In this document: positions 1 to 11,103 of the stretch, one piece after another | Layout: the number at the start of each line of letters is the position of its first letter | Position numbering within the stretch: position 1 is the stretch's first letter | Assembly: GCA_964019415.1 (NCBI GenBank) | Contig: OZ025874.1 | Location: forward strand, 5,623,592 to 5,687,591 | Direction of reading: 5' to 3' | Source: Ianthella basta | Taxonomy: Eukaryota > Porifera > Demospongiae > Verongiida > Ianthellidae | DNA length: 64,000 nucleotides | Made by a program: the position numbers and the translations under genes | Notes under the pieces: model-generated | Told to the model about the DNA's origin: nothing | Database searches by the model: none | What the model saw: only the letters and a program-made list of their open reading frames with translations

Positions 1-181
1 TGGATGGGTAGATGTGGGCGATGGGTGGGTGGCGTATGTACAGTATGAGGTAGGAGTGTGACTTGGTCAGTGCTGTGTCTGATGATACTGTGACTTGTGT
101 CTATTTTACATTGTGTGTAGTTCATTTGTTGTATTTGTAGTTGCCATGGTAACAGGGTTTTTCATGTGGTGTGCTGTACAG

Positions 182-282
182 GTTTGCCTGTTCAAGTGCG
201 TGACAAGATGGCTGATGTGAAGGACAATCTTCCTCAGTCGGATGTTAACAAGGAGTTCTACAGACAGAACTTGGAGGGCCAG
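182..282 (+). CDS. RBM22: RBM22 internal coding exon (5' part of the gene)
   Basis: This internal exon encodes 33 residues plus a split Gly codon and includes the stretches LPVQVRD and [11 protein letters not shown]. In animal RBM22 (yeast Ecm2/Slt11), a U6-binding component of the activated spliceosome, the corresponding stretch lies just before the CCCH zinc finger. The exon is bounded by an AG acceptor at 180-181 and a strong donor (CCAG then gtatgt) at 282/283. It ends in phase 0, exactly the phase with which the RBM22 exons at 15921 and 23353 begin. Upstream exons (N-terminal zinc-binding region and start) must lie left of the window. The downstream intron is at least 15.6 kb and contains the BTB genes. 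The assignment rests on recall of the family sequence; the phase match is seen directly. Confidence 0.85.
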
Positions 283-2843
283 GTATGTGTTTGCTTGCTC
301 ATGCGTGCGCACGCATGTGTGTACATGAGTGTGTTTGCATATGCTTGTCCTAGTGTGTGTGTTGTAGAGTGTGGACGTGTACGCATTTTGCAATCAGGAC
401 TTCCACTGTACACATGCACATACACACATACTTGCACACTTTGTGGGGACACACTAGTCAAGCACGCTAGACCCATTCCACCTCTGGGGCACTTACCCTC
501 CCAGGCACAAGCGCCTGGGGGCAGAGTGGTTGTAGTGCGCTAGACTAGGACCCCACATGCCCCAAACATACACACATACAAAGTGCAGGTGGGGAGTGTG
601 TGTGTGTGTGTAGTATGTAACATTGCACTTTCCTAGCTTAACAAGTATGTAGTCAGACCAGGTGGTAAAACAGCAATTGGGTGTATCTTCTGATATTCTT
701 TAATTTTCTTTAAAACTTGGGATTCTTTCCAGAAGCTGAAGAATGCTGTAGTATGGCTTTCATGATACGTAGTACACTGCAGCTGCAGGTTACTTGATCT
801 CTGCCAGGTCTGGTGCAGCACATTGGACTGTCTAGTTGCTGCATAGTCCCATTGGGACATTTGATGTTGCAGTATTAGATACGTACGTATACCTGTCCTG
901 CACTATTAATTATACAATACACTTGGAAGCACTCTTGTGTCCTTCGGGGCATTGCAGACCTGTGTTCGCTGTTTGATGCAAGGCTGTACATATCTCTGTA
1001 CGTATATCTATATCAGTACCTCTCATGGTCAGACTACATAGTGCCAGCACATTGCATTGTACTGCAGGCAGCAATGCCCCACAGGTGACCAGATTTGCAA
1101 ATGTAAGTACTCAAGGAACAACCCAATGGCATTCAGAATTCCAGGCACTTCAAGTCGTACACATGTACAGTTACGTAGTATACAGTATGTGTGTGAAATG
1201 ATTTATATGTAGTGTTTGTGGGGTTGTACAGGTATGCGGATGTCTTCTGGTTGACACACTTGCCACAGCCGATTGTGTGTGTGTCGACTACTTGCAAAAT
1301 GCTGTCAAGGCTTCACCTGTCTGTCGTTGGTGCATTGTCAACTGTAAGCAAGAACAACACTATGTGTATCTGGCTAAAGTCACCTACTGCTTCTTTAGCC
1401 CTTTAGTTGATCTTACCAAGGTGGTGATTACAAGAAAATGATGCACTGATATACAGTGTTATTCTAATTTCATTTCTCAGAAAAATGAATTTAATAGCTA
1501 CTAATGCGCACTGCCTTAAATGTACGATAGACACCATCTGATCAGCACAAGTTGCAGAGTGTCAAGACCAGCATCAGTGTAAGTTGTGGCAGGATGCAGC
1601 AAACAGTGTGTTACTATGCATACCTACTACTAAGATGCCATGAAACGTGACACCTTAGGAGGTTATCATAGTGGTACAATTTTGGAATAGGCCTACTGCC
1701 TGCTGCTTCATGCAGCTGTCTAGCCTCATTGGCAAGATATGAAGCCCAGCAGCTAGTTATGGAGATTCAGGTTGTGAAAGGCTTGTAGCACATGAATTTT
1801 GAAAGGAGAAGGCAGTTGAATGAGCCAAACAGTGCATTGCAAGGCCTGTTTGGGATAAGGCTCCTCAGTGTGACTGTGGCAGGAACACTTCAAGGCCATT
1901 TATGAGTATAACTGGAATGAATGTACCATTCTCAGTGTTGATCCTTACTCATCCACCTCTGCTCCATGCAGTTCCTTTTACCTGAGGCATGTGATTTGCT
2001 ATTAGAGTGTGCGAGAGAACAATCATGTACACCACTTCTTGTACTCTTCTCAAAGTTCCTTGCCTTCAGTGTAATCTTCCGCACTTCAGCTTCTCAAGGA
2101 GAGCCTCTTGCAGGTTCAGGATTAGAGGGATGGTGGCAAGATTAGGCACACCTCAGTAAGGAATTGAGCAGTGAGTGGTCCTTGCTGGATGGATGGGCTC
2201 CTTTAATTATTGATGAGGCACCTGAGGCGTGGTCGACAGTGAAAGCTACCACTCGAGTGGCTTGGAAGTGTACAGGCAATACACAGGGCGTCTTGTTTGT
2301 GTAGAATAGAAATAAGCACAGCTATGGGGATAGCTGTCGAGTCTCCCCCTCACTTGCCTGAACCGTGGTAATCCGTCGTGGTGTGGAGAGCCCGTGCCGT
2401 GTAGCAGCAGTCGCTTCAGATCACCAGAGCAGCCGCTCAGCTGCAGAAACGACCTGCTACTGCTCGTGTCCGCTGTGTTGGCTGTGCGTAATACACACGG
2501 ACACGGTGGATGCTGTGCCGAGAAGAGATGTTCTCAGAAAAGCTATAAAACTGTTAGTGGCGACGTCGCCGTCCGCTACTCGCCTTGCGTATCGATTGTT
2601 TGCAAACGATGTCTTTCTGTGTAAAAGGACTTTAGGGTAGCTATTGTTTGCTTCCTGCGGAGATCCAACAATTCCACGTCTCCTCCCAACGTTCTAGGCT
2701 CAACACAGACTGTGCGCACTCCATCTGCAGTCGTAACAGTCGAATCGTTCGTTGACTAGCCGCGCGGCGCCCATTTTCAAGATGCTTTGGAGTTGCGTAT
2801 TCCCGTCGCTAAAATCAATTCCCGCCGGCGGCAAAGGCTCAAC
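283..2843 (+). other. RBM22 intron, no clear gene; GC-rich upstream region of first BTB gene
   Basis: I see no supported gene here. Bases 283-630 are GT/CA-rich and unstable-looking, starting right after the RBM22 donor. An open stretch without a start codon at about 1234-1437 was considered and rejected. From about 2340 to 2843 the DNA becomes GC- and CpG-rich, with a TATA-like gctataaaac near 2541-2550 and a CGCGCGGCGCC run just before the first BTB gene. This is probably that gene's promoter, unlike the AT-rich promoters of the other BTB genes. Confidence 0.4.
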
Positions 2844-4196
2844 ATGGCTGAAGACATGGGGACACCGCAAGGATCAGTTTCGCCGCCAGAAGTTGGACTG
2901 ATAACTATCTATCCTCTGAAGAGCTTTGGGAGACTCAGAGACAGGTTCGGTGAAGACACAGCTGATGTATTCTTTGTAGACCAGAAGACAAAGGAGAAGG
3001 TCTCAGCTCACAGGCAGGTGTTGTCAGTTGCTTCTGCTGTCTTCTTCAAAATGTTCAATGGAGATTGGAGGGAGAAGGAGGAGAAAGAGATCCCAGCCCC
3101 AGAAGAGTACAGCTGGGAGTCTTTCAAGGCAGCCATAACCCTCCTGTATGGTGAAGAGGTTGAGGTGGAGGAGTCTTCCATCCCTGACATCTACAGGGTA
3201 GCTCACTGCTATGATCTGAAAGAGGTGGTGTATGTTTTGGCTCAAGACATCCGTCAGTGGGACGTTGGCCAAGTGGACATTGCAGTGAAGCTCTGCACCC
3301 TCATTGGAGAGCTGGAAACAGAGGAAGAGCAAAGTGGTAATGCACTGCTTGAGGCAGGAATGGAGTGTATTGCACGGAACATGGTGGCGGTTGAAGTAGG
3401 AGACATAGCAAGGCTACCATATCAGGCCATGCTAATGCTTGTTCAGTCTGAGGAACTAGTTCTTCCTGAGGCTGACCTCCTTTCCATTGTTTGTGAGTGG
3501 GTGAAAGGACGACCAGATGTCACAGTTGTACAATCAAGAAGGCTTCTGGATCATATTCGTTTTGGAACCATCCCTTATGAAGCACTCGTGGCTTGTGAAG
3601 TTGGTCACAAGAACCTCAGCATAGCTCTGCGAAATCACCATCAACTTAGTGCAGAAATGGTGAGAAGTAATGTGGAGCAGGTCTCCCCTCGTTACTGGCA
3701 GGATAATGTTTTCCAGGTGTTCCCGGTTAGTCCCTGTCAATCAGTAGCAAAGCAGGGGGATAAGTGGCACTGCAGTTGTACCTCTTCACCATCAGCTGTT
3801 GCAGTGATCTACTTTAGTATGCATGAGGTCACCTTTGAAGGCACTATTGAGATGGCTAATGCACACCTGTGTTCTCTTGTGTTTGAGTTAAGTGCCTATG
3901 GTGTTACCAAGCAGATCAAGCAAGCTGAGGTGGCTTTGCAGGAAACAACCATCAAGAACAACAAGCGTGTTGCCTTTACCTATCAGCACTTTGTTGTGAT
4001 CCTCAATAAGACTGGTGCACACCTGATACTCCAGAGCACTGAGGCGCTGATGGCAGAATGCTTGCAGGGCACACAACTGAGCAGGACCCTCCATTTGCCT
4101 TTCAAGGCCTCGTTTCCATGGCTACTTACCTTCGGGGTGGGAGGCTCAAAGAAAGGTGCCTGTTCCTTTACCTTTACTCATCCTGTATTCCACTAG
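2844..4196 (+). CDS. BTB-BACK protein with lineage-specific C-terminal domain (subfamily I, copy 1)
   Basis: Single-exon gene of 450 residues. The ATG at 2844 (aacATGG) has a good start context and aligns with the starts of the paralogues; the frame is open further upstream but has no ATG there. Residues about 35-135 form a BTB/POZ domain (DTADVFFVD, AHRQVLSVASAVFFKMFNGDW, then an acidic EIPAPEEYSWE loop). Residues about 140-270 look like a helical BACK region. Residues about 290-450 form a beta-rich domain I do not recognise (VFQVFPV, VTFEG, SFPWLLTFGVGG, SFTFTHP). In known families BTB-BACK proteins are mostly substrate adaptors for Cullin-3 ubiquitin ligases, with the C-terminal domain choosing the target; applying this here is inference. 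No kelch repeats are seen. The gene lies inside the long RBM22 intron on the same strand. Confidence 0.85.
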   Translation: MAEDMGTPQGSVSPPEVGLITIYPLKSFGRLRDRFGEDTADVFFVDQKTKEKVSAHRQVLSVASAVFFKMFNGDWREKEEKEIPAPEEYSWESFKAAITLLYGEEVEVEESSIPDIYRVAHCYDLKEVVYVLAQDIRQWDVGQVDIAVKLCTLIGELETEEEQSGNALLEAGMECIARNMVAVEVGDIARLPYQAMLMLVQSEELVLPEADLLSIVCEWVKGRPDVTVVQSRRLLDHIRFGTIPYEALVACEVGHKNLSIALRNHHQLSAEMVRSNVEQVSPRYWQDNVFQVFPVSPCQSVAKQGDKWHCSCTSSPSAVAVIYFSMHEVTFEGTIEMANAHLCSLVFELSAYGVTKQIKQAEVALQETTIKNNKRVAFTYQHFVVILNKTGAHLILQSTEALMAECLQGTQLSRTLHLPFKASFPWLLTFGVGGSKKGACSFTFTHPVFH

Positions 4197-4217
4197 CTAG
4201 GTGCATTAACTCTTACT

Positions 4218-4223
4218 AATAAA
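4218..4223 (+). terminator. Polyadenylation signal of first BTB gene
   Basis: A canonical AATAAA lies 22 bases after the stop codon at 4194-4196. It supports an independent transcript for this intronless gene within the RBM22 intron. Confidence 0.6.
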
Positions 4224-4834
4224 CACAGCGTCCTGTATCTTTGGTATTCATGCCTTGTATCCTTATCTGTTATTGGTGAAGCCTAAGATTGTCAGATCTA
4301 TTGTAATTGGCGTTAAATATCTCCTTTTTGGATCACGTGCTGCTTTTAGCAATGTACGTATCTCCTAATACTGTATGCCCCCTTATGTTCATTGTTGTAT
4401 GTAATGGTGATGTGCTCAGCAATTATTTTGCAGTTGCATTATCATTTCTTGTGAAGTAAAAGTTTGATTGAATATTTGTGGTAACTTTCCAAGTGTGTGG
4501 GTGAGGGGGGCTATAGCTATCTACTGTTTGCAGCTCATCCTTGTACAATTGTACGAGGAACCAAGTGCAGTAAAATGTTCTGCAATTCCCACAACTACCG
4601 TGTCGCATAGATGACTACAAGCAACCCTTGCTCCATGGTACGTCTGCAGTAAAATGTACTGTGTACGTAAGGGTAGGATTGGGCTGCGTATATTCCATGG
4701 ACACAGTAGGCACATAGAAGACTTGTTTGTAGTGTGGTCGGCTACATAGCTAATACTACGCACTATTGGGTCAGCTACATATAGTAACTCTACTATAGGG
4801 CAACATTGACGTATATACTCATGTAATGCCAGAG

Positions 4835-4849
4835 TAAGTGTATTCATTG
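4835..4849 (+). promoter_or_regulatory. Conserved upstream motif of BTB genes (copy a)
   Basis: TAAGTGTATTCATTG occurs 44 bases before the ATG at 4894. The identical 15-mer precedes four other BTB genes in the window at a similar distance (6833, 12657, 19965, 27419). This suggests a shared promoter element, although common descent of the flank also contributes. Confidence 0.5.
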
Positions 4850-4893
4850 TGTGGTAACCACCAAATATGTAAATAGCCTGCGTGGCTTTGAAA

Positions 4894-6243
4894 ATGGCTG
4901 ACTTGGCTGTTGAAGCTGAATCAAAATTGGCAATGGTGACCTTCCATCCAATGAAAGTTTTCTACAAACTGAGAGAGAGGTACTCTGAAGACACAGCTGA
5001 TGTGTTCTTTGTAGACAAAGAGACCCAGGAGAGACTCCCAGCTCACAGAGAAGTGCTGAAGGTCAACTCTGATGTATTCTTCAAAATGTTCAATGGAGAC
5101 TGGAAGGAGAAGGAGGAGAAAGAGATCCCAGCCCCAGAAGAGTACAGCTGGGAATCTATCAAGGCAGCCATCACCCTCCTGTATGGTGAAGAGGTTGAGG
5201 TGGAGGAGTCTTCCATCCCTGACATCTACAGGGTAGCTCACTGCTATGAACTCAAGGATGTCATAGACTCTTTGGCGCAAGTCATCCGTCAGTGGGGCAG
5301 CAGCAGGTTAGCTACTGTGATGAAGCTGCATGCCTTTGTAGGAGAGTTGGAAGCAGGTAATGATCAATTGCAGAATGACATGCTCCAGGCAGTGATGCAG
5401 TGCCTTGCAAGAATCTTGGAGGATATCTCCAGAGAATCATTGGCAGGGTTATCGTATCAGACAGTGCTAAGGCTAGTTCAGTCAGAGGATATCCAAATGT
5501 CAGAGGTTGACCTACTCTCTTTGCTCCAACAGTGGATAAAGGATCATCCAAGCTTAACCATAGTGGAAGGCGAAAAGCTGTTATCCCATGTTCGTTTAGG
5601 CACCTTCCCACACAAAGATCTCTTGATTTGTGAAGTTGGTCATAGGAATCTTAGCCTGGCTCATCAGAATTTCCACCAGCTTTGTTTGGAAAGGGTGAAA
5701 AGGAATGTGGTCCAGGTCACTCCTCGCTTGCGTCAAAAATATGTCTTCCAGGTGTTCCCAGTTGCTCCTGGTATCTCCGTGTCAAATCATGGGGACAAAT
5801 GGGAATGCAGCTACTCTTCTTCACTTCCTGCTGTAGGGGTGATGTATTTTGGTAGACAGGAGCTCAGCTTTGAAGGCAGTATTAAATGTGTGCAATGTAC
5901 ATGCACACTTGTGTGTGAACTGGCCACCATTTCTGGAGACAGTGAAAGCAAGAAAATTGATGCATATTTACAAGTACATGGAACAGTTTCCAGTTCTAGT
6001 TCAAGTCAACAGTATGTTAACTATTCTTATGAGGACTTCAGGGTGATTTTCAACCAGACAGGAGCACGTTTGGTTCTACAAAACACCATTAGATCAAGTG
6101 ATACCACTGTAAGCAATATTAACAAGTCGTTTGAACTGCCATTCAGTGGTCCCTTTCCTTGGATGTGTACGTTTGGATTAACTGGGGGAGAACACTACAC
6201 ACCTTTGCACACGTTTACATTCACCTTCCCAGCAAAACCATAA
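4894..6243 (+). CDS. BTB-BACK protein with lineage-specific C-terminal domain (subfamily I, copy 2)
   Basis: Single-exon gene, 449 residues, starting at ATG 4894 (gaaaATGGC). The order is BTB (residues about 30-130; DTADVFFVDKETQERLPAHR, EVLKVNSDVFFKMFNGDW), a BACK-like helical region (about 135-265) and the unrecognised C-terminal domain (about 285-449; KYVFQVFPVAP, LSFEGS, ELPFSGPFPWMCTFGL, FTFTFP). It has the same coding length as the next gene (1350 bases including stop) and is closest to it. A Cullin-3 adaptor role is possible by family analogy. The BTB part is almost identical in DNA to the other copies, while the C-terminal half is much more divergent. Confidence 0.85.
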   Translation: MADLAVEAESKLAMVTFHPMKVFYKLRERYSEDTADVFFVDKETQERLPAHREVLKVNSDVFFKMFNGDWKEKEEKEIPAPEEYSWESIKAAITLLYGEEVEVEESSIPDIYRVAHCYELKDVIDSLAQVIRQWGSSRLATVMKLHAFVGELEAGNDQLQNDMLQAVMQCLARILEDISRESLAGLSYQTVLRLVQSEDIQMSEVDLLSLLQQWIKDHPSLTIVEGEKLLSHVRLGTFPHKDLLICEVGHRNLSLAHQNFHQLCLERVKRNVVQVTPRLRQKYVFQVFPVAPGISVSNHGDKWECSYSSSLPAVGVMYFGRQELSFEGSIKCVQCTCTLVCELATISGDSESKKIDAYLQVHGTVSSSSSSQQYVNYSYEDFRVIFNQTGARLVLQNTIRSSDTTVSNINKSFELPFSGPFPWMCTFGLTGGEHYTPLHTFTFTFPAKP

Positions 6244-6832
6244 GCAGATTTCTTCAACTACCAGCTGTTGTGTTACCAGTACGGTTATTTGTGTGAGATT
6301 TGGCATGGATTCTTGTGGTTCCATAAGCTGTATGTAGCTTTTACTGCATATAAATATCTGTGCTGTATCACCCTGTACATCTGCACATGCATGAAATTGT
6401 ATGTATGTACTGTATACTCTACGTAAGTGAGTACAATAGTCAGAGGATAATTTCCATAGTTTTATTTAATTTGCAAACTCAACAGTCATTTTTGCAGTTT
6501 TGCATTATCACTTGTGTAAATTGTAAGTTTGATGGATGTGTGTGGCAGCACATTCTGAGTGTGTGGGGGTATGTCCACTGTAAGCAGCACACCCTTGTAC
6601 GAATGTACAAGATACCAAGTGTGATCACATGCTTTGCAACTACCACATTTAACTTCCTGCATAGATTTCTACAAGCATATCTTCACTTGTACAGGAATTG
6701 GTATATATGTATGTGCACTGAAAATGTACTACATATATACAGTGAGTAAGGGTATATAGATTGGCGGAGTAGATTTCATTAGCACAGTGTGGTCAATTGT
6801 GTAATACTAGAGGGCACAGTTGACACACCCAG

Positions 6833-6847
6833 TAAGTGTATTCATTG
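6833..6847 (+). promoter_or_regulatory. Conserved upstream motif of BTB genes (copy b)
   Basis: TAAGTGTATTCATTG lies 61 bases before the preferred ATG at 6909. The downstream sequence up to ATG also matches the flank of the gene at 4894 (ggtaaccaccaaat in both), so the proximal promoter as a whole is conserved between these two copies. Confidence 0.5.
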
Positions 6848-6908
6848 CCTAGCTACCACGTGTGCGCGGTAACCACCAAATGTATAGCCTGTGTGCATGG
6901 CTATTAAA

Positions 6909-8258
6909 ATGGCTGATTTGGTAGGTGAAGCTCTATCAGAAGTGTCAATGGTGACCCTCCATCCGGTGAAAATTTTCTACAAACTGAGAGAGAGGTACTC
7001 TGAAGACACAGCTGATGTGTTCTTTGTAGACAAAGTGACCAAGGGGAGACTCCCAGCTCACAAAGAAGTGCTGAAGGTAAACTCTGATGTCTTCTTCAAA
7101 ATGTTCAATGGAGACTGGAAGGAGAAGGAGGAGAAAGAGATCCCAGCCCCAGAAGAGTACAGCTGGGAGTCTATCAAGGCAGCCATCACCCTCCTGTATG
7201 GTGAAGAGGTTGAGGTGGAGGAGTCTTCCATCCCTGACATCTACAGGGTAGCTCACTGCTATGAACTCAAGGATGTCATAGACTCTTTGGCTCAAGTCAT
7301 CCGTCAGTGGGGCAGCAGCAGGTTAGCTACTGTGATGAAGCTACATGCCCTTGGAGGAGAGCTGGGAGCAGAAAGTGATCAGATGCAGAATGACATGCTC
7401 CAGGCAGTGATTCAGTACCTTGCAAGAAACATGGAGGATGTCTCCAGAGAATCATTGGCAGGGTTGTCATATCAGACAGTACTAAGGCTAGTTCAGTCAG
7501 AGGACATCCAAATGTCAGAGGTTGACCTATTCTCTGTGCTCCATCAATGGATAAAGGATGATCCAGGCTTAACCATAGTGGAGGGAGAGAAGCTGCTCTC
7601 TCACATCCGGTTTGGCATGATCCCATATGAAATGCTAATAGCTTGTGAAGTTGGTCACAGGAATCTTAGCTTGGCCCTGAAGAAGTACCATCAACCCTTT
7701 GAAATGGCAGGACAGAATGTGGTCCAGGTCACCCCTCGCTTGTGTCAGAAGTATGTCTTCCAGGTGGTCCCACTTGCTCCTAATCTCTCTGTGTCAAGGC
7801 AGGGGAAGAGATGGGAATGCAGCTACACATCAGCGTCACCTGCAGTAGGCATGATGTATTTTGGTGGGCAGGAGGTCAGCTTTGAGGGTCGGATTAAGTG
7901 TGACACTGCAATATCGCAATGTGCCCTTGTGTGTGAATTATCCACCATTTCTGGAGCCAAAAAGTGCAAGAAAATGAGCACATGTTTAGAAGTTATTGGG
8001 TGCTTATCTACAACAAGTGTTAGGTTTAATTACCAGTACTTCAAGGTAGTTGTCGACCAGACTGGAGTGCACTTGATACTGCTGACAACCATCACAGCAT
8101 CATCACACAATTTCAAAGGTGTAAGCAGCGTCAGCAAGTCATTTGAACTGCCATTCAGTAGTCCCTTTCCCTGGCTCATTGCCTTCGGCTTAGGCCACAA
8201 GGACAACGAGCCTCTTTTGCACTCATTCTCATTTACTTTTCCAGCAGCTTGTGCATGA
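6909..8258 (+). CDS. BTB-BACK protein with lineage-specific C-terminal domain (subfamily I, copy 3)
   Basis: Single-exon gene, 449 residues from ATG 6909 (aaaATGG, matching the paralogue start). An in-frame ATG at 6897 would add four residues but has a weaker context. BTB covers residues about 30-130, BACK-like about 135-265, and the C-terminal domain about 285-449 (KYVFQVVPLAP, VSFEGR, SKSFELPFSSPFPWLIAFGL, FSFTFP). It is the nearest relative of the gene at 4894. Both are in the same orientation in the RBM22 intron, spaced about 2 kb apart, consistent with local tandem duplication. A Cullin-3 adaptor role is inferred only from the family. Confidence 0.85.
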   Translation: MADLVGEALSEVSMVTLHPVKIFYKLRERYSEDTADVFFVDKVTKGRLPAHKEVLKVNSDVFFKMFNGDWKEKEEKEIPAPEEYSWESIKAAITLLYGEEVEVEESSIPDIYRVAHCYELKDVIDSLAQVIRQWGSSRLATVMKLHALGGELGAESDQMQNDMLQAVIQYLARNMEDVSRESLAGLSYQTVLRLVQSEDIQMSEVDLFSVLHQWIKDDPGLTIVEGEKLLSHIRFGMIPYEMLIACEVGHRNLSLALKKYHQPFEMAGQNVVQVTPRLCQKYVFQVVPLAPNLSVSRQGKRWECSYTSASPAVGMMYFGGQEVSFEGRIKCDTAISQCALVCELSTISGAKKCKKMSTCLEVIGCLSTTSVRFNYQYFKVVVDQTGVHLILLTTITASSHNFKGVSSVSKSFELPFSSPFPWLIAFGLGHKDNEPLLHSFSFTFPAACA

Positions 8259-9266
8259 ATACGTTCTTTAATTATCAACCAGTTTGTATTACAGTCGTTT
8301 TCAGCAGTTGGTTTAGGATCTTGTGTCCCTTGTACTGTATGTACACACGTATATAGCCGCTTGCTATATACATTTATACAGTATCATCCTATGTATGTAT
8401 GTATGCCCTGCACATGCACAAATATACATTGTATACACATGTAAGTACAGCATATGCTCTAAACACAGGACAACTTCACAATTTTGTGTGAATCTCATTT
8501 ATTTCTTGACGATTTCATGCACTGTGCGCATGTGCAAAACATTAGATCATTTTTGGGGCGCCCCTATATTGTTTTCACTTTTAGGTATTCGTATGGCTTC
8601 TTGTTTGTAATGGACTATGTATGTATGTTTCGGGCAATTCAAGATGGCGGTGCTCGATGTCTACGCTTTACAAGGCTCGCAATCATCTATGTTCGCATTT
8701 CGCCGACTATCTATCAAACGAAATTAGGACATGGGTGTGTCTTTACACGGTAATACTAGTAAGAAGCCTATTGAAAGACTCTCCTGTGAGATATAGCTCC
8801 AAATATCATGAAGACCGAACGATGAGCATTTTAAAATGGCGGCGCTCTGAGACAAGTCGCTATTGACTTACTAGATTCAACTTCCTCTCTTGCCTAGTAC
8901 TTTAGTTGCTTGAAGAGGGATTTGAACCATTTGTTCATTATAATATACCAAAGCAAAGAGGTTCCTTGGATGAATTGGCTTCAGTTTCAACCGAAAAGCC
9001 TGATAAATTGCGAATGATGGAAACTACCCTCGTGGAGTTCGTTTAAACAGTGGAACAGCGCGGCGCACTTCAAAAATCATGGCACCGAAGTGTGCAAAGG
9101 TTAGTACTCATAGAGGAATCAAAGTTACACTGTGGGCAGGCAACTTGCGCTGTAATGTCCCTCCATTTACAATAGACACTGCTAGCTAGCTAGCGCTCTG
9201 TGTCTACCCTCCCCCCCTCTCTCTCTCTGTGTGTGTGTGTGTGTGTGTGCATGCGCTATTGTGTGT

Positions 9267-9330
<64 letters not shown>

Positions 9331-9368
9331 ATTTATGCGTGCATGTGTGTGTGTTCACTTGTGTGTGT

Positions 9369-9458
<90 letters not shown>

Positions 9459-10139
9459 ACGTGTGTGTGTGTGCACGTGTGTGTGTGTGTGCACGTGTGT
9501 GTGTGCACGTGTGTGTGTGTGTGCGTGTGTGTGTGTTTACGTATTCATGCGTGCATGTGTGTGCGTTCATGATTCACCCTTTTGACCTTTCCTTAGAATT
9601 CTGTTTCTTGCATCCTGGGGTCACCTAACTAATGCTGAGGTGATGCTAAATGGCATGATCAATTAGTTGCCTTAAATTGGTGCACATGACGGGGGGGAGG
9701 GGGGGGGGGGGGGCTACTAAGTATCCACCATTTGCTTATGTGCAACAAACTCAAGCTGTGTCTACCACAGCTACTCTTCTCTTAGAGAGAACAAATTGTC
9801 AATCTAGTGAACAGCATAGAGTGGAGGTATGTATATGCACAAGTGTATCTAAGTGACCAGGCAATGTGTACTACTGTGATTATAGCACTTAGCTGTAAAT
9901 GGCAAGACACTCATTTTCACTCCACAGTTGCTCTTCAAGACACAATACCCTTTCACTTTGTACTGCTCCCATGGGTTTTACCAAACATGCTGAATGTGTT
10001 CGTGATACACCACTGGCACTGTAAGACACACTGTGCATACCCTGATCATTCATTTGTTGTCATGCTGACTCAGCTTTGACAACTTGTACTGTGGCAGTCT
10101 GTCCCTCATGTAGGTACATGTATTTGTTCACTTGAGCCA
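8259..10139 (+). other. Intronic/intergenic stretch, microsatellite, no clear gene
   Basis: No supported gene. Bases 8630-9100 include two 'atggcgg' stretches and a short open start (ATG 9079, seven codons, then gttagt) that could be a first exon, but no partner exon was found. A large (GT)n block follows. Bases about 9800-10130 share wording with the upstream flanks of the BTB genes (for example ttcaagacaca near 9935 and 12552). This stretch may therefore be the decayed 5' flank of the BTB remnant at 10140. Confidence 0.4.
9226..9538 (+). repeat. (GT)n microsatellite with GCAC interruptions
   Basis: About 310 bases of nearly uninterrupted GT dinucleotides with periodic gcac and gcgtgc interruptions, in the sense orientation of the RBM22 intron. 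It creates meaningless Cys-Val open frames on + and Thr-His frames on -. Confidence 0.95.
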
Positions 10140-10560
10140 GCCACACAATCTTGAACTAGGATACAGGGTACCTTCCTTCTAGTGCACCCATTTCGAAAAT
10201 TAGCTGTAGGGGTGATTAATTTCAATAGGAAGGATGTCAGTTTTACAGGTGCTATTACTTCGATTTCATGCAAACTTGTCTGTGAGCTATCCACCATTTC
10301 TGAGACCGAGAAACCCAAGAAGGTTGAAGCAGCTTTGTGAGATACAAATGTACCTTAGTTCAAACAGTTACTACTTGCACATGATTGTGATTCTCAATTC
10401 GAGTTGAGCTCAGTTTGTGCTACAGAGCACTGATTAGCAGCTATCCAAGAAAAACACCAGAAGCATTAGCAAGCCACTTGAATTGCCATTCAGCAGTCCC
10501 TTTCAATAGCTTAACCTTTGGATTGTCACCAACTGCTTTGACCTCATTTAGGTCCCACTT
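10140..10560 (+). pseudogene. Decayed BTB-family gene remnant (C-terminal domain only)
   Basis: Fragments in shifting frames match the C-terminal domain of the subfamily I genes. AVGVINFNRKDVSFTG (from about 10202) corresponds to AVGVMYFGRQELSFEG in the gene at 4894. CKLVCELSTISE and SKPLELPFSSPF correspond to CTLVCELATIS and SKSFELPFSSPFPW in the paralogues. In-frame stops and frameshifts interrupt it, and the BTB and BACK parts are missing or unrecognisable. It lies in the same orientation as the intact genes, between copies 3 and 4, so it is a dead fifth member of the intronic array. Confidence 0.75.
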
Positions 10561-11103
10561 TCCATTAGTGCTTGCATAGACGACTTTCTTGTCGTTAACA
10601 GCGTGTTGCTTAGAATCTTGTTATTGTGTATAGCTGACTAAACACATACGTACATATATGGATGACAGGGACTGTTCTGCATGCATTCTGAACAGATTAT
10701 GCAACCTCACGGTTGTGTACATATGACACTGGCTTTCTTTCTTGATCTCATTCACCAATATTCTCAGAGCCAGATTCATTCCACCACTTCCACTTGCATG
10801 GTATCCCACACTGAAGAAAGGATCAATCTGAGTGTTTTCCTGTACCAAAGCTGTGTACTATTATTTGTATATTAAACTAGGGCATAAATTCAAAATGCAA
10901 ACAGCCTCGCTGGGCAGCTGCAAAATGTAGAGTGCCTGAAAACATGAGGAAGAAGGTGCAGTAAAGTGCATTGTGAGAAGTAGAAAAGTTGCCCATCTGA
11001 GGGAAGGACATTATCAGCTCACGTGCTGCTTCTTGTGGAGCCTAGCGCGCATTGCGTCTAGCGAATCAGATTGGTAGCTGCTGGGTGACAAAGTAGTGTG
11101 AAC

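Noticed and set aside
1234..1437. Open stretch without a start (CGCLLVDTLATADCVCVDYL region) with an AG before it
   Set aside because: No donor in a useful place, no recognised family, no phase match to RBM22.
2280..2760. Possible solo LTR (TATA-like box, short CpG-rich block) upstream of the first BTB gene
   Set aside because: No matching TG...CA ends, target duplication or primer-binding site could be found; a promoter is simpler.
9079..9099. Possible first exon coding MAPKCAK followed by gttagt
   Set aside because: Only seven codons and no downstream partner exon located.
9200..9628. Long Cys-Val and Thr-His frames in GT/CA tracts (also near 17273, 18537, 24694, 32338, 40388, 44155, 47290, 61980, 63059)
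   Set aside because: Pure translation of dinucleotide repeats; not genes.
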